Source of the DNA: Alphaproteobacteria bacterium
Lineage (GTDB): Bacteria > Pseudomonadota > Alphaproteobacteria > JAJUGE01
Assembly: GCA_029268305.1 (NCBI GenBank)
Contig: JAJUGE010000007.1
Location: 1-64,000, forward strand
Direction: 5' to 3'
DNA length: 64,000 nt
Shown: one piece after another, positions 34,080-42,148 of the stretch
How positions within the stretch are numbered: the first letter of the stretch is position 1
Layout of the letters: every line of letters begins with the position of its first letter
Program-made: the position numbers and the translations under genes
Notes under the pieces: generated by a model
What the model saw: the letters and a program-made list of their open reading frames with translations, nothing else
Told to the model about the DNA's origin: nothing
Databases searched by the model: none

Positions 34080-34098
34080 AAGTTCATTTTTTGAACTT
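34080..34098. promoter_or_regulatory. Operator-like palindrome before MATE pump
   Basis: AAGTTCA-TTTTT-TGAACTT is a perfect inverted repeat with 7-base arms, in an AT-rich patch of the MATE/SRAP divergent gap. It is 31 bases upstream of the MATE start. The layout suits a TetR- or MarR-type repressor of an efflux gene. A second 12-base palindrome, GGAGGCGCCTCC (34049-34060), covers the MATE ribosome site and could hide it in a hairpin. Confidence 0.5.
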
Positions 34099-34195
34099 GT
34101 AAACGGCTCGTTCGCGGTTCGAAGGCGTCGGCCCTATGAGCGGACGCGGTCACGCGGTAGGTTGCATCGTCCGAAACGGGAGGAGCCTGGACCCG

Positions 34196-34915
34196 ATGTG
34201 CGGGCGATACCTGATCACCACGCCGGTGGAAGGCATCAACGCCCTCTTCGGCACGACAGCGGTCGTCAATCTGCCGGCGCGCTATAATCTCGCGCCGACC
34301 CAGGAGGCACCGGTGGTGCGGCGGCGCGGCGATGGAAGCCGCGAGCTCGTGATGATGCGCTGGGGGCTTGTGCCGAGCTGGGCCGATGATCCGAGCGTCG
34401 GGAGCCGCATGATCAATGCGCGTGGCGAGAGTGTGGCCGAGAAACCCGCCTTCCGCGGCGCCTTTCGCGCGCGCCGCTGTCTAATACCTGCGAACGGGTT
34501 CTACGAATGGCGCACGGAAGGAAAGCGGAAGCAACCCTATCTCGTCAGGCTGCGCGGTGGCGGCCTTTTCGCGTTCGCCGGATTGTGGGAGAGCTGGCGG
34601 CCGAAGGGGAGCGCTGGCGAGGTGCTGGAGACCTACACCATCGTCACCACCGACGCCTCGCCGAAGATCCGCGACATCCATCCGCGCATGCCGGTAATGC
34701 TGGAGCCCGAACAGCACGGCACCTGGCTGGAGGGTAGTGCGGAGGATGCGGCCGAGTTGATTCGGCCGTTTCCGGCCGAGCCGCTGGAGGCGTTCGCCGT
34801 GAATCCGCGCGTGAACAACGTCGCCAATGACGATCCCGATTGTGCGAAGCCGCTCGACGAGGCACCGGTGAACCCGGCTGAAGACGAGAGCGAGCGGCAG
34901 ATGCGATTGATCTGA
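34196..34915 (+). CDS. SRAP-family protein (YedK/HMCES-like abasic-site sensor)
   Basis: This 239-residue SRAP protein covalently caps abasic sites in single-stranded DNA through an N-terminal cysteine. The start is fixed at ATG 34196 because Cys2 (MCGRYL) must become the first residue; AGGAG lies just upstream. The other conserved elements are RYNLAPTQ, MRWGLVPSWA, NARGE, CLIPANGFYEW with catalytic Glu, and HPRMPV with the active-site His. All key residues are present. It is divergent from the MATE gene and 13 bases upstream of the HisD-like gene. Confidence 0.93.
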   Translation: MCGRYLITTPVEGINALFGTTAVVNLPARYNLAPTQEAPVVRRRGDGSRELVMMRWGLVPSWADDPSVGSRMINARGESVAEKPAFRGAFRARRCLIPANGFYEWRTEGKRKQPYLVRLRGGGLFAFAGLWESWRPKGSAGEVLETYTIVTTDASPKIRDIHPRMPVMLEPEQHGTWLEGSAEDAAELIRPFPAEPLEAFAVNPRVNNVANDDPDCAKPLDEAPVNPAEDESERQMRLI

Positions 34916-34928
34916 AGCAGGAGGAGGC

Positions 34929-36209
34929 ATGCGGACCTACCTGAAGCGAGCGGGCGACACGCCGCCGTTCGACCGGAGAGAGGTCGAGGAGACCGTCCGG
35001 CGCATGCTGGCGGACATCGAGGAGAACCGCGACGACGCGATCCGTCGGTATGCCCGCGACCTCGACAAATGGCAGAATTCCGAGTTCCGCGTTTCCGAGG
35101 ACAGGATCGCTCAGGTCACAAGGCAGCTGCCCGAGACCTTCAAGGAAGATTACGACTACGCCCTGGGGCGGGTGCAGGCGTTCGCCCGGCGCCAGCGCGA
35201 GACCATGCTCGACCTCGAGGTCGAGGACGAGCAGGGGATCACCCTCGGCCACAAGCACATTCCGCTCGGGCGGGTTGGGTGCTACGTGCCGGGCGGCAAG
35301 TACCCGCTCGTGGCCGGCGCGATGATGAGCGTTGGCACCGCCGCGGTGGCGGGGGTCGGCCACATCGTCGGCTGCGCGCCGCCACGTGGTGCGGAGGGGA
35401 TGTACGGCCACACGCTGTACGCTCTTCACCGCGCCGGTGCGCACGCGATCTACAATCTCGGCGGCGTGCAGGCGCTGGCGGCGATGGCTTACGGCTGCGT
35501 CGGTATCGAGGCGGTCGACCTGATCACCGGCCCGGGAAACCCGTACGTGGCGGAGGCGAAGCGGCAGCTGTTCGGCGTCGCCGGGATCGACCTGCTCGCG
35601 GGACCGACCGAGATCCTGGTCATCGCGGACGAGACGGCGGATCCGGCACTGGTCGCGACCGATCTGCTCGGCCAGGCGGAGCATGGGCCGGACAGCCCGG
35701 TTTGGCTGGTCACCACGTCACGTGCGCTCGGCGAGAAAGTGCTGCAGGAGATCGGCGTCCAGCTCGAGTCTTTGCCGACGGCACCGGTCGCCGGTGCGGC
35801 GTGGGCGAACAACGGCGAGGTCGTCGTGGTGGAGAGCGACGATGAGGCGATCGAGGTTGCCGACGAGTACGCGCCGGAGCATCTGGAGGTGCTGACCGCT
35901 CGCGACGACTATTACCTCGCCAATCTCCGCAACTATGGCAGTCTCTTCGTCGGCGAGGAAAGCACGGTCGCCTACGGCGACAAGGGCGTGGGCACGAACC
36001 ACACGCTCCCGACCGGCCGGGCGGCGCGTTACACCGGCGGTCTCTGGGTGGGAAAGTTCATCAAGACGGTCACCTGGCAGCGGCTGACGCCGGAGGCCAG
36101 CCGCCGCATCGCACCGGTGATGGCGCGGATCTGCGAGGCCGAGGGCATGCTCGCGCACAAAGCCACCGCAGACGTGCGCTTTGCGCGCTATGCGCCGCGC
36201 AACGAATGA
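34929..36209 (+). CDS. HisD-family dehydrogenase, sulfopropanediol dehydrogenase (HpsN)-like
   Basis: This 426-residue zinc NAD-dependent dehydrogenase is of the histidinol dehydrogenase fold. Zinc and catalytic positions are present (GQAEHGPDSPVW, PEHLEV, KGVGTNHTLPTGRAAR). VGCYVPGGKYPLVAGAMMSV and the EHGPDSPVWLVTTS segment are more like the HpsN branch, which oxidises 2,3-dihydroxypropane-1-sulfonate, than true HisD. No other histidine-biosynthesis gene is in the window. A catabolic alcohol dehydrogenase is the better call, and HisD remains possible. It follows the SRAP gene after 13 bases. Confidence 0.8.
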   Translation: MRTYLKRAGDTPPFDRREVEETVRRMLADIEENRDDAIRRYARDLDKWQNSEFRVSEDRIAQVTRQLPETFKEDYDYALGRVQAFARRQRETMLDLEVEDEQGITLGHKHIPLGRVGCYVPGGKYPLVAGAMMSVGTAAVAGVGHIVGCAPPRGAEGMYGHTLYALHRAGAHAIYNLGGVQALAAMAYGCVGIEAVDLITGPGNPYVAEAKRQLFGVAGIDLLAGPTEILVIADETADPALVATDLLGQAEHGPDSPVWLVTTSRALGEKVLQEIGVQLESLPTAPVAGAAWANNGEVVVVESDDEAIEVADEYAPEHLEVLTARDDYYLANLRNYGSLFVGEESTVAYGDKGVGTNHTLPTGRAARYTGGLWVGKFIKTVTWQRLTPEASRRIAPVMARICEAEGMLAHKATADVRFARYAPRNE

Positions 36210-36221
36210 TCCGATAGCCGA

Positions 36222-36476
36222 TCAATGATGACGCAAGGCGTCGATCAGCTCCTTCTTGTCCATGTCGGATCTGCCCTCGATCCCGACCTGCTTCGCTTTG
36301 TCGTAGAGATCGCTCTTGGTCCAGTCCTCATACGCCGGTGACTTCCCGCCCCGCTTGGCGGCGGTCTTCCGGTTCGTGTTCGCGATACGCGCCGCCTTCT
36401 CCTTGCTGGCGCCTTCGCGGCGCAAGGCCTCGTACTGCTCGTCGTCCTTGATCTGGGGACCGTGATTCTTCGCCAT
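36222..36476 (-). CDS. Small Rho-N/SAP-like stress protein, unknown function
   Basis: This 84-residue basic protein has an N-terminal region MAKNHGPQIKDDEQYEALRR followed by a Lys/Ala-rich segment and a C-terminal SAP/Rho-N-like helical motif (WTKSDLYDKAKQVGIEGRSDMDKKELIDAL), which often binds nucleic acid. I recognise the family only as uncharacterised. An EcfG-type promoter (36509-36533) lies about 30 bases upstream, so it is probably stress-induced. It converges on the HisD-like gene. Confidence 0.8.
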   Translation of the reverse strand: MAKNHGPQIKDDEQYEALRREGASKEKAARIANTNRKTAAKRGGKSPAYEDWTKSDLYDKAKQVGIEGRSDMDKKELIDALRHH

Positions 36477-36508
36477 TCCGGGCTCCTTTCTGCTGCTTGC
36501 GGAGGGGA

Positions 36509-36533
36509 AACCCGGCCGACCGGTGGTTGTTCC
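36509..36533 (-). promoter_or_regulatory. EcfG-type promoter for the Rho-N-like gene
   Basis: On the minus strand: GGAAC-N17-GTT, with the -10 part at 36509-36511, 33 bases from the ATG at 36476. It lies in the 60-base gap after the stop of the quinone oxidoreductase gene, which suggests the small gene is transcribed independently under general stress. Confidence 0.7.
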
Positions 36534-36536
36534 CGG

Positions 36537-37529
36537 CTATTCCGGCACGACGTCCACCACCACCTGGCCGATTTTTGCGCCGCTCTCGACCGTCTTGTGC
36601 GCCTCGGCGATTCGCTCGAGCGGAAAGCGCGCCGCGATCGGGTGGATACCTTTCGCCTCGTGCGTCCAACGCGTCACGTCACGCTGTGCCTGCCGACGGG
36701 CCTCGATCGGCATGTTGTTCAGCGTGACGAGGCGAATCAGGGCGTTCCTGTTCATCAGGGCGTAGAACGGCAGTTTGGGCTGCTCGTCACCGGCCGAGGC
36801 GTAGGCGGCAATGCTGCCATTGAGCTTCAGCGTTTTCAGCGTGACGGCAAGATTGCCGCCGAAGTCGACTTCGACGATGCGGTCGACACCGGCGCCCGCG
36901 GTGATCTGCATCACGCGCTCGGCCACGTCTTCGGTGCGGTAGTTGACGACATGGTCGGCGCCCGCCGCCTTCGCATGCCGCGCCTTCTCGTCGCCGCTGA
37001 CGGTCGTGATCACCGTGGCGCCGTCCCATTTCGCCAGCTGAATGGCGTAATGGCCGACCGCGCCGGCGCCGCCGGTGACCAATACCGTGAGGCCGGTCAC
37101 CGGCCCGTCGGCGAAGACGCAGCGATGCGCCGTCATCGCCGGCACGCCGAGACAAACGCCTTCGGCGAAGCTCAGATGTTCCGGGAGCTCCGTGATCAGA
37201 TCGGCGTCGAGCGCGATGAAGTCCGCGGCCGTGCCGAACGCCCGCCCCAGCCGCTGGCCGTTGTAGAGCCAGATCCTCTTACCGAGCCAACTCTCCGAGA
37301 CGCCTTCCCCGACCTGATCGACCACACCGGCGCCATCGGTATTGGGAATGACGCGCGGATGATCCATCGACCAGCGGCCGACCGCGCGCCGCTTCACATC
37401 GCTCGGGTTCACCCCGGAGGCGTGCACGCGCACGCGAACCTCGCCGGGCCCGGCGACGGGATCGGGCATCTCGCCCACTTCCAGCACTTCGTCAGCGGGT
37501 CCCTGGCGTTCGTACCATGCGGCGCGCAT
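36537..37529 (-). CDS. Zinc-independent quinone oxidoreductase (MDR family)
   Basis: This 330-residue NADPH-dependent medium-chain reductase has the N-terminal MRAAWYERQGPADEVLEVG, a GroES-like domain, and a Rossmann loop VTGGAGAVGHYAIQLAKW with NADPH preference. The zinc ligands of alcohol dehydrogenases are absent, which fits the QOR type. It reduces quinones or enones by one or two electrons. The start is ATG 37529, with AGGAG seven bases upstream. It lies 192 bases after the stop of the dienelactone-hydrolase gene, with a hairpin between them. Confidence 0.9.
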   Translation of the reverse strand: MRAAWYERQGPADEVLEVGEMPDPVAGPGEVRVRVHASGVNPSDVKRRAVGRWSMDHPRVIPNTDGAGVVDQVGEGVSESWLGKRIWLYNGQRLGRAFGTAADFIALDADLITELPEHLSFAEGVCLGVPAMTAHRCVFADGPVTGLTVLVTGGAGAVGHYAIQLAKWDGATVITTVSGDEKARHAKAAGADHVVNYRTEDVAERVMQITAGAGVDRIVEVDFGGNLAVTLKTLKLNGSIAAYASAGDEQPKLPFYALMNRNALIRLVTLNNMPIEARRQAQRDVTRWTHEAKGIHPIAARFPLERIAEAHKTVESGAKIGQVVVDVVPE

Positions 37530-37685
37530 CGGCTGCTCCTGAGATGAATTGAATTGAAGCGCTACCGTTTTTTCTAGCACGCGGGCGGCTATTGCCACAG
37601 TCGGCGCTCCCGGGTCTCCGCATGATTCCGGACATGCTCCTCCTCGACTGACGGTTCGAATCAGACACCCGAGCACTCGGCTTCC

Positions 37686-37713
37686 GCCCGCCCCGGATAC
37701 TTCCGGGGCGGGC
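37686..37713 (-). terminator. Strong hairpin after the dienelactone hydrolase gene
   Basis: A perfect 12-base-pair GC-rich stem (GCCCGCCCCGGA pairing with TCCGGGGCGGGC) has a 4-base TACT loop. It lies 9 bases past the stop of the gene at 37722-38465. No T-run follows on either strand, so it may act as a Rho-assisted or RNA-stabilising hairpin rather than a classical intrinsic terminator. Confidence 0.55.
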
Positions 37714-37721
37714 ACTTCGTG

Positions 37722-38465
37722 TCAGCGGCTGTTCTCGGTCGAGATCGCCGGGGAGGGGGATCGGGCCTGGTCCAGAAGCGCTTCGCCGAATAGCGAGCGG
37801 GTACGGGCGTTCGCCTGCTCCCGCGCTCGCGGCACGTCCGCCGACGCTCCCTCGCGGGCAAATGCATGCCCGACGCCGGGGTAGGTGTGGATGGTCACCT
37901 CCGGATGGGAGCCGAGCACCTGGGAGAGGCGGGAGCGCACTTCCGGCGGGGTGTAGGGGTCGTCCTCGGCGATGTGCAGCATCAGCGGCTTGCCGATCCT
38001 GTCCGCCTCGTCGAGATAGTCCTCGATCCCGACGCCGTAGTAGCTGACGTTGCAATCGGCGTCACCCCGCGTCGCGGTGAGATAGGCGAGCAGACCGCCG
38101 AGGCAGTAGCCCGAGGTGCCGACCTTGCCGGAGCACGCGTCGAGCGAGCGCGCGTAGGCGATCGCCGCGCCGACGTCTTCGACCGCACGGTCGATCTCCA
38201 TCTGCTTCCGGGTCTCGAGCGCACGGTCGCGGTGGCCCTCGGTCTCCGGGTCGAGAACGATGCCGGGCGCGATGCGCCAATAGAGGTCGGGACAGATGGC
38301 GATGAACCCTTCGAGCGCCCAGAAGTCGGCGATCTTCTGCATGAAGCGGTTCACCCCGTAGACCTCCTGGAGGAGGATGATCGCCGGCGCCGGCGTCGTC
38401 TGCGGCAGGGCGACATAGGCGGCGAAGTCGCCGCCGTCCTGGGTCGGGATGCGGTGCTCGGTCAT
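37722..38465 (-). CDS. Dienelactone hydrolase family protein
   Basis: This is a 247-residue cytoplasmic alpha/beta hydrolase. The nucleophile is Cys in SGYCLGGLLAY, as in true dienelactone hydrolases, with EVYGVN near the oxyanion/Glu site, Asp in AEDDPYTP and His in PGVGHAFAREG. Dienelactone hydrolases open lactones from chloroaromatic degradation, but many homologues have other substrates. The start is ATG 38465, with AGGAG seven bases upstream. The tRNA-Val gene lies upstream on the same strand. Confidence 0.9.
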   Translation of the reverse strand: MTEHRIPTQDGGDFAAYVALPQTTPAPAIILLQEVYGVNRFMQKIADFWALEGFIAICPDLYWRIAPGIVLDPETEGHRDRALETRKQMEIDRAVEDVGAAIAYARSLDACSGKVGTSGYCLGGLLAYLTATRGDADCNVSYYGVGIEDYLDEADRIGKPLMLHIAEDDPYTPPEVRSRLSQVLGSHPEVTIHTYPGVGHAFAREGASADVPRAREQANARTRSLFGEALLDQARSPSPAISTENSR

Positions 38466-38582
38466 CGAGACGCTCCTAGAGTTCCGGTCGGGGAGGTGAC
38501 GAGAGCGCCATGCTGCCATGGGCTGTGGACAGCTGTCCCGGCCAATGTCGCGCGACGAATTTTCGGAAAAAGGATCGGGGGG

Positions 38583-38657
38583 TGGTGGGCGCGGCTGGGA
38601 TTGAACCAGCGACCCCCGCCGTGTGAAGACGGTGCTCTCCCGCTGAGCTACGCGCCC
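38583..38657 (-). tRNA. tRNA-Val(CAC)
   Basis: A full cloverleaf folds on the minus strand. The acceptor stem is GGGCGCG/CGCGCCC. The D arm is GCTC...GAGC, the anticodon stem CCGTC/GGCGG with loop TTCACAC (anticodon CAC), and the T arm GCTGG-TTCAATC-CCAGC. The discriminator is A and a genomically encoded CCA is present at 38583-38585. The anticodon reads the valine codon GUG, which is very common in this GC-rich genome. The tRNA body is 72 bases and no intron is present. Confidence 0.95.
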
Positions 38658-38812
38658 GATCCGAGGATCGGAGCTTTAGGGGAGGATCGGCCGACTGTCA
38701 ACGGATTCGCGCTTGTGTCCGTTTCGCGATAATGTTTGGCCTGCTGTAGCAGGATGGGCACGGCACCTTATGCCATTCTCAGCTCCATCATGTCCGTAGA
38801 AGGGTTGCCGGC

Positions 38813-40000
38813 ATGTCGGGAGAGCGCCTCCGTCTTCTCTTTCTGAACCTCGGGCACACCTACGATCACCTCTTCATGCTGCTCTACGCGACGGCGGTGA
38901 TCACGATGGAGGCCCACTTCGACCTCACCTATGGCGAGCTGCTGGCGCTCGCGACTCCGGGCTTCATCGCGTTCGGGGCGGGCGCGCTGCCGGCCGGCTG
39001 GCTCGGCGACCGCTGGAGCCGGACCGGCATGATCACGCTGTTCTTCATCGGCATCGGCGCTGCCAGCGTGCTGACCGGCCTGGCGCGGACCCCACTCGAG
39101 ATCGCGACCGGCCTCTTCCTGATCGGTGTATTCGCGTCGATCTATCATCCGGTCGGGATCGCGATGGTCGCCGAGGGGGCGCCGGAAAGGCTCGGCTGGC
39201 GGATCGGGGTCAATGGCGTGTTCGGCAACATGGGCGTGGCCGGGGCGGCCCTGGTTGCCGCGTTCCTGGCCGAGACGATCAGCTGGCGCGCCGCCTTCAT
39301 CGTGCCCGGCGTCGTCGCCGTCGCCACCGGGCTCGGCTTCCGCGTCCTCGCCAACCGGATGCACGCGGCGGGTGCGCCGCGCAAGCCGGCGAAGAAGGGG
39401 GTCGGCATGATCCCGGGCTGGCAGCGGGCCCTGGCGGTGATCGCGATCACGACCCTGTTCGGAGGCATCATCTTCAATGCGACCACCGTGTCGCTGCCGA
39501 AGGTGTTCGACGAGCGGCTCGGCGGTATCGCTCTCACGACGATCGGCGTGGGCGCGATGGCATCGATCGTCTATGCCGTCGCCGGCTTCATCCAGATCGT
39601 GGTCGGCAAGCTGGTCGACCGCTATCCGGTGCGGCCGATCTTCATCGGCATCACCGGTGCGCAGGTGCTGACGCTGATCGTTGCCGCCTATGCGACCGAC
39701 TGGGCGATGTTCCTGATCGCGCTCTGCATCATGCTGCTGGTCTTCGGGCAGATCCCGATCGCGGATACGTTGGTGGCCCGGTTCACGCCCGACGAGTATC
39801 GCTCGCGCGTCTATTCGGTGAAGTACCTGCTGACCCTCGGCGTCTCCTCGATGGCCGTACCTGCCATCGCGATCCTGCACGGTGTCGGCGACGGCTTCGC
39901 GACGCTGTTCTTCGCGCTCGCGGCCTGTGCACTGTTGGTCTGGCTGGCGACGCTGGCCCTCCCGGGGCGGCGGGCCGTGGCGGTTGCACCGGCCGAATAG
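38813..40000 (+). CDS. MFS-family transporter
   Basis: This is a 395-residue inner-membrane carrier with about twelve hydrophobic segments. Typical MFS loop signatures are present (PAGWLGDRWSRTGM between helices 2 and 3, and GKLVDRYPVRPIF in the second half). The N-terminal LNLGHTYDHLFMLLYATAV and the IYHPVGIAMV segment recall fosmidomycin-resistance-like and other drug or metabolite exporters. Substrate and direction are unknown. AGAAGGG precedes the ATG. It stands alone. Confidence 0.87.
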   Translation: MSGERLRLLFLNLGHTYDHLFMLLYATAVITMEAHFDLTYGELLALATPGFIAFGAGALPAGWLGDRWSRTGMITLFFIGIGAASVLTGLARTPLEIATGLFLIGVFASIYHPVGIAMVAEGAPERLGWRIGVNGVFGNMGVAGAALVAAFLAETISWRAAFIVPGVVAVATGLGFRVLANRMHAAGAPRKPAKKGVGMIPGWQRALAVIAITTLFGGIIFNATTVSLPKVFDERLGGIALTTIGVGAMASIVYAVAGFIQIVVGKLVDRYPVRPIFIGITGAQVLTLIVAAYATDWAMFLIALCIMLLVFGQIPIADTLVARFTPDEYRSRVYSVKYLLTLGVSSMAVPAIAILHGVGDGFATLFFALAACALLVWLATLALPGRRAVAVAPAE

Positions 40001-40012
40001 CGGCGTGCGCGA

Positions 40013-40627
40013 TCAGTCGCGCGGCGGCTTGGTCGCGGTCATGGACGAGCGCGCCGCGAAGGTTTCGTACCATTCGGCCAGTGCCGAGCGCCCTTCGCGC
40101 CACTCGTCCTCCGGCTGGCGGAGGTCGGCATGGCCGAGGGTCACTCCGACCGTGATGTGCGCGATCGTGAGGCGTTCCTCCAGACGGTCCTCCATCCGTG
40201 CGAGCGCGTCGTAGCAACGGCGGCACCGTTCAGCCTCGTATTCGAGGAAGCCGGGCGAGCGCTCGTCCGCCGGCCGCCTCAGCTCCCGCGTCCGCAAGGC
40301 GAGGGAATCCAAGAGGGCCGTCGCAATGCCTTCCATCTCCGCTGCGCGCCAGCGCGTCTCCGGATCGGTCGGATGCAGCTTCGGCCCCTCGTTCATCTCG
40401 TCGAGGTAGGCACAGACGATCGACGACTCCGTCAGCAGCAGACCATCGTCTGTCAGTAGCGCCGGCACCTTGCCCGTCGGGCCGTACTCCAGCAGTTCGT
40501 TCTCGGGGGTCCTGATATGAGCGACAATCTCCTCCACGGCCCCGACGAGGCCGGCCTCCCGGAGCACGACGCGGGCCTTGCGCGCGTAGGGAGAGGTCGG
40601 CGAGTAGAAGAGCTTCATGTCTGTCAT
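40013..40627 (-). CDS. Glutathione S-transferase family protein
   Basis: This 204-residue GST-like protein has an N-terminal thioredoxin fold (MKLFYSPTSPYARKARVVL, GKVPALLTDDG, LTESSIV as the glutathione gamma-glutamyl site) and an all-helical C-terminal domain. The start at ATG 40627 overlaps the stop of the upstream kinase-like gene as ATGA, indicating translational coupling. ATG 40618 is an alternative. Detoxification or a catabolic glutathione transfer is possible. Confidence 0.9.
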   Translation of the reverse strand: MTDMKLFYSPTSPYARKARVVLREAGLVGAVEEIVAHIRTPENELLEYGPTGKVPALLTDDGLLLTESSIVCAYLDEMNEGPKLHPTDPETRWRAAEMEGIATALLDSLALRTRELRRPADERSPGFLEYEAERCRRCYDALARMEDRLEERLTIAHITVGVTLGHADLRQPEDEWREGRSALAEWYETFAARSSMTATKPPRD

Positions 40628-41703
40628 CCTCGTCTCCGTCCCTCGACCAGGCTCCAGGCGATGTCCGCCAGCTGGCGGCACATCTCACGCCGCTCGATCG
40701 CGCGCGGCGATGCGGCGTTGCCGTCGACCCCGCGCTTGTAGACGCCTTGGGCGATCGCCGCCAGGCGGAACAACGAGACGATGATGTACACGGGCCAGTC
40801 CTCGATGCCGTCTCGTCCGGTCCGCCGGCAATATGCAGCGACGAAGTCCTCCTCGCCGGGAATGCCATAGCTCGCGTAGTCTATCGAGGTGATATCGCCG
40901 CGATGCCGGTCGGCGTAGTAGTAGGGGAGACAGAGGTAGGCTAGGTCCGACAGCGGGTGGCCGAGCGTGCCCAACTCCCAATCGACCACCGCCAGCACCC
41001 GGTATTCGCTCGGATGCCAGATCATGTTCTCCAGACGGAAGTCGCCGTGGACGATCGTCGTCTCGTCCTCGCGTGGCAGGTTCTCGGGCAGCCAGCGCAT
41101 CAGGTTTTCCATCGACGGCAGTTCTTCCGTCTTCGTCAGCTCGTACTGACGTGTCCAGAGCCTGACCTGGCGCTCGATATAGCCGCCGACCTTGCCGTAT
41201 CCCTCCAGCCCGACCGCCCGAAAGTCCACTTTGTGCAGGCGCGCGAGCACGTCGTTCATCACGTCGTAGACGATCGAGCGCTCCGACGGCGGCAAGTCGG
41301 GTAGCGTGAAATCGCGGAAGATGCGGCCCTCGACGTGCTCCATCACGTAGAATGCCTGCCCGATCACGCTTTCGTCTTCGCACAGCACGTAGGGTTTTGC
41401 GACCGGCACGTCGGTCGGGTGCAGAGCGGTGATCACGCGGTATTCGCGGTCGACTGCGTGGGCGGAAGGCAGCAGCTTGCCCGGTGGCTTCTTGCGCATC
41501 ACGTAACGCCGACCGGCCCCGTCGACGAGCATGAAGGTCGGGTTCGACATGCCGCCTTCGAACTGCCGGACGTTCAGCGGTGGCTCGAGCTCGGGGACCT
41601 TCTCTCGCAGAAAGCGCTCCAGGGCAGCCACATCGAATCGGTGCTGTTCCAGCACGGGGATGGATTCACGCGTATCGGATACCGGATTGCGGACAGCAGG
41701 CAT
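40624..41703 (-). CDS. Phosphotransferase family protein (APH/ACAD10-like)
   Basis: This 359-residue protein has the aminoglycoside-phosphotransferase/choline-kinase fold. It has GGMSNPTFML in the glycine loop, YVMRKKPPG for the ATP lysine, catalytic VHGDFRLENMIWH (Brenner motif HGDxxxxN) and metal-binding VVDWELGTLGHP. It resembles the kinase-like domain of ACAD10/11, which phosphorylates 4-hydroxyacyl-CoA. It is not likely to be an antibiotic-resistance gene. The start is ATG 41703, with GGAG upstream. It is coupled to the downstream GST gene by a 4-base overlap. Confidence 0.88.
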   Translation of the reverse strand: MPAVRNPVSDTRESIPVLEQHRFDVAALERFLREKVPELEPPLNVRQFEGGMSNPTFMLVDGAGRRYVMRKKPPGKLLPSAHAVDREYRVITALHPTDVPVAKPYVLCEDESVIGQAFYVMEHVEGRIFRDFTLPDLPPSERSIVYDVMNDVLARLHKVDFRAVGLEGYGKVGGYIERQVRLWTRQYELTKTEELPSMENLMRWLPENLPREDETTIVHGDFRLENMIWHPSEYRVLAVVDWELGTLGHPLSDLAYLCLPYYYADRHRGDITSIDYASYGIPGEEDFVAAYCRRTGRDGIEDWPVYIIVSLFRLAAIAQGVYKRGVDGNAASPRAIERREMCRQLADIAWSLVEGRRRG

Positions 41704-41853
41704 CGCGAGCTCCGTTTCCTCCGACCGCCGAGCCGCGTAAGAGAGTCTTAATCCTTGCGGACCCATTTATTCTTGCGCCGGACTCCCGGCTCGGCTACCT
41801 CAGCTTAGGTGGCGGCCCGCTCACGGGCAACGCTGTCTCGAGGCCGCTGAAGT

Positions 41854-41879
41854 GGAACCGGAGCCACCGTTTCGCGGTT
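41854..41879 (+). promoter_or_regulatory. Possible EcfG-type promoter, 18-base spacing
   Basis: GGAAC at 41854 and GTT at 41877 are separated by 18 bases, that is GGAAC-N17-GGTT. The -10 part lies 35 bases upstream of the small membrane-protein ATG at 41915. The spacing is one base longer than in the six better sites in this window, so this is a weaker candidate. Confidence 0.4.
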
Positions 41880-41914
41880 CGGGGGGTGGAATATCTCTGA
41901 AGGAGCAGGGGACA

Positions 41915-42148
41915 ATGGCGGATTCGTCGCGTGGGCGAGGCTCCGAGTGGGGGGCTAGGTTCCTGATCGGACTTGTCGCTTCCATCGTAGTCATGGCCGG
42001 CTTCACGGCCGGGATTGCTTCGGGCGGATGGCCGCCGCCCGGAACTTTCCTGGCCGTGCTGGTCCTTCTTTTCTTCCTGTTTGGGGCAGTCCGTATGCTG
42101 GACGAGCCGGCGCGGAAGCCGGTGCCGGTCAGAGCGCGGCGGGATTGA
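41915..42148 (+). CDS. Small two-segment membrane protein, unknown function
   Basis: This 77-residue protein has two hydrophobic segments (FLIGLVASIVVMAGFTAGIA and FLAVLVLLFFLFGAV) separated by SGGWPPPGT, and a basic C terminus. I do not recognise a named family. The start is ATG 41915, with AGGAG nine bases upstream. Its 3' end overlaps the 3' end of the convergent queG gene by 20 bases. A possible EcfG promoter lies just upstream, which would fit a small envelope stress protein. Confidence 0.65.
   Translation: MADSSRGRGSEWGARFLIGLVASIVVMAGFTAGIASGGWPPPGTFLAVLVLLFFLFGAVRMLDEPARKPVPVRARRD

Noticed and set aside
40624-41703. Aminoglycoside-resistance kinase
   Set aside because: The fold matches, but the sequence is closer to ACAD10-type kinase-like proteins and is coupled to a GST gene; resistance is not supported.
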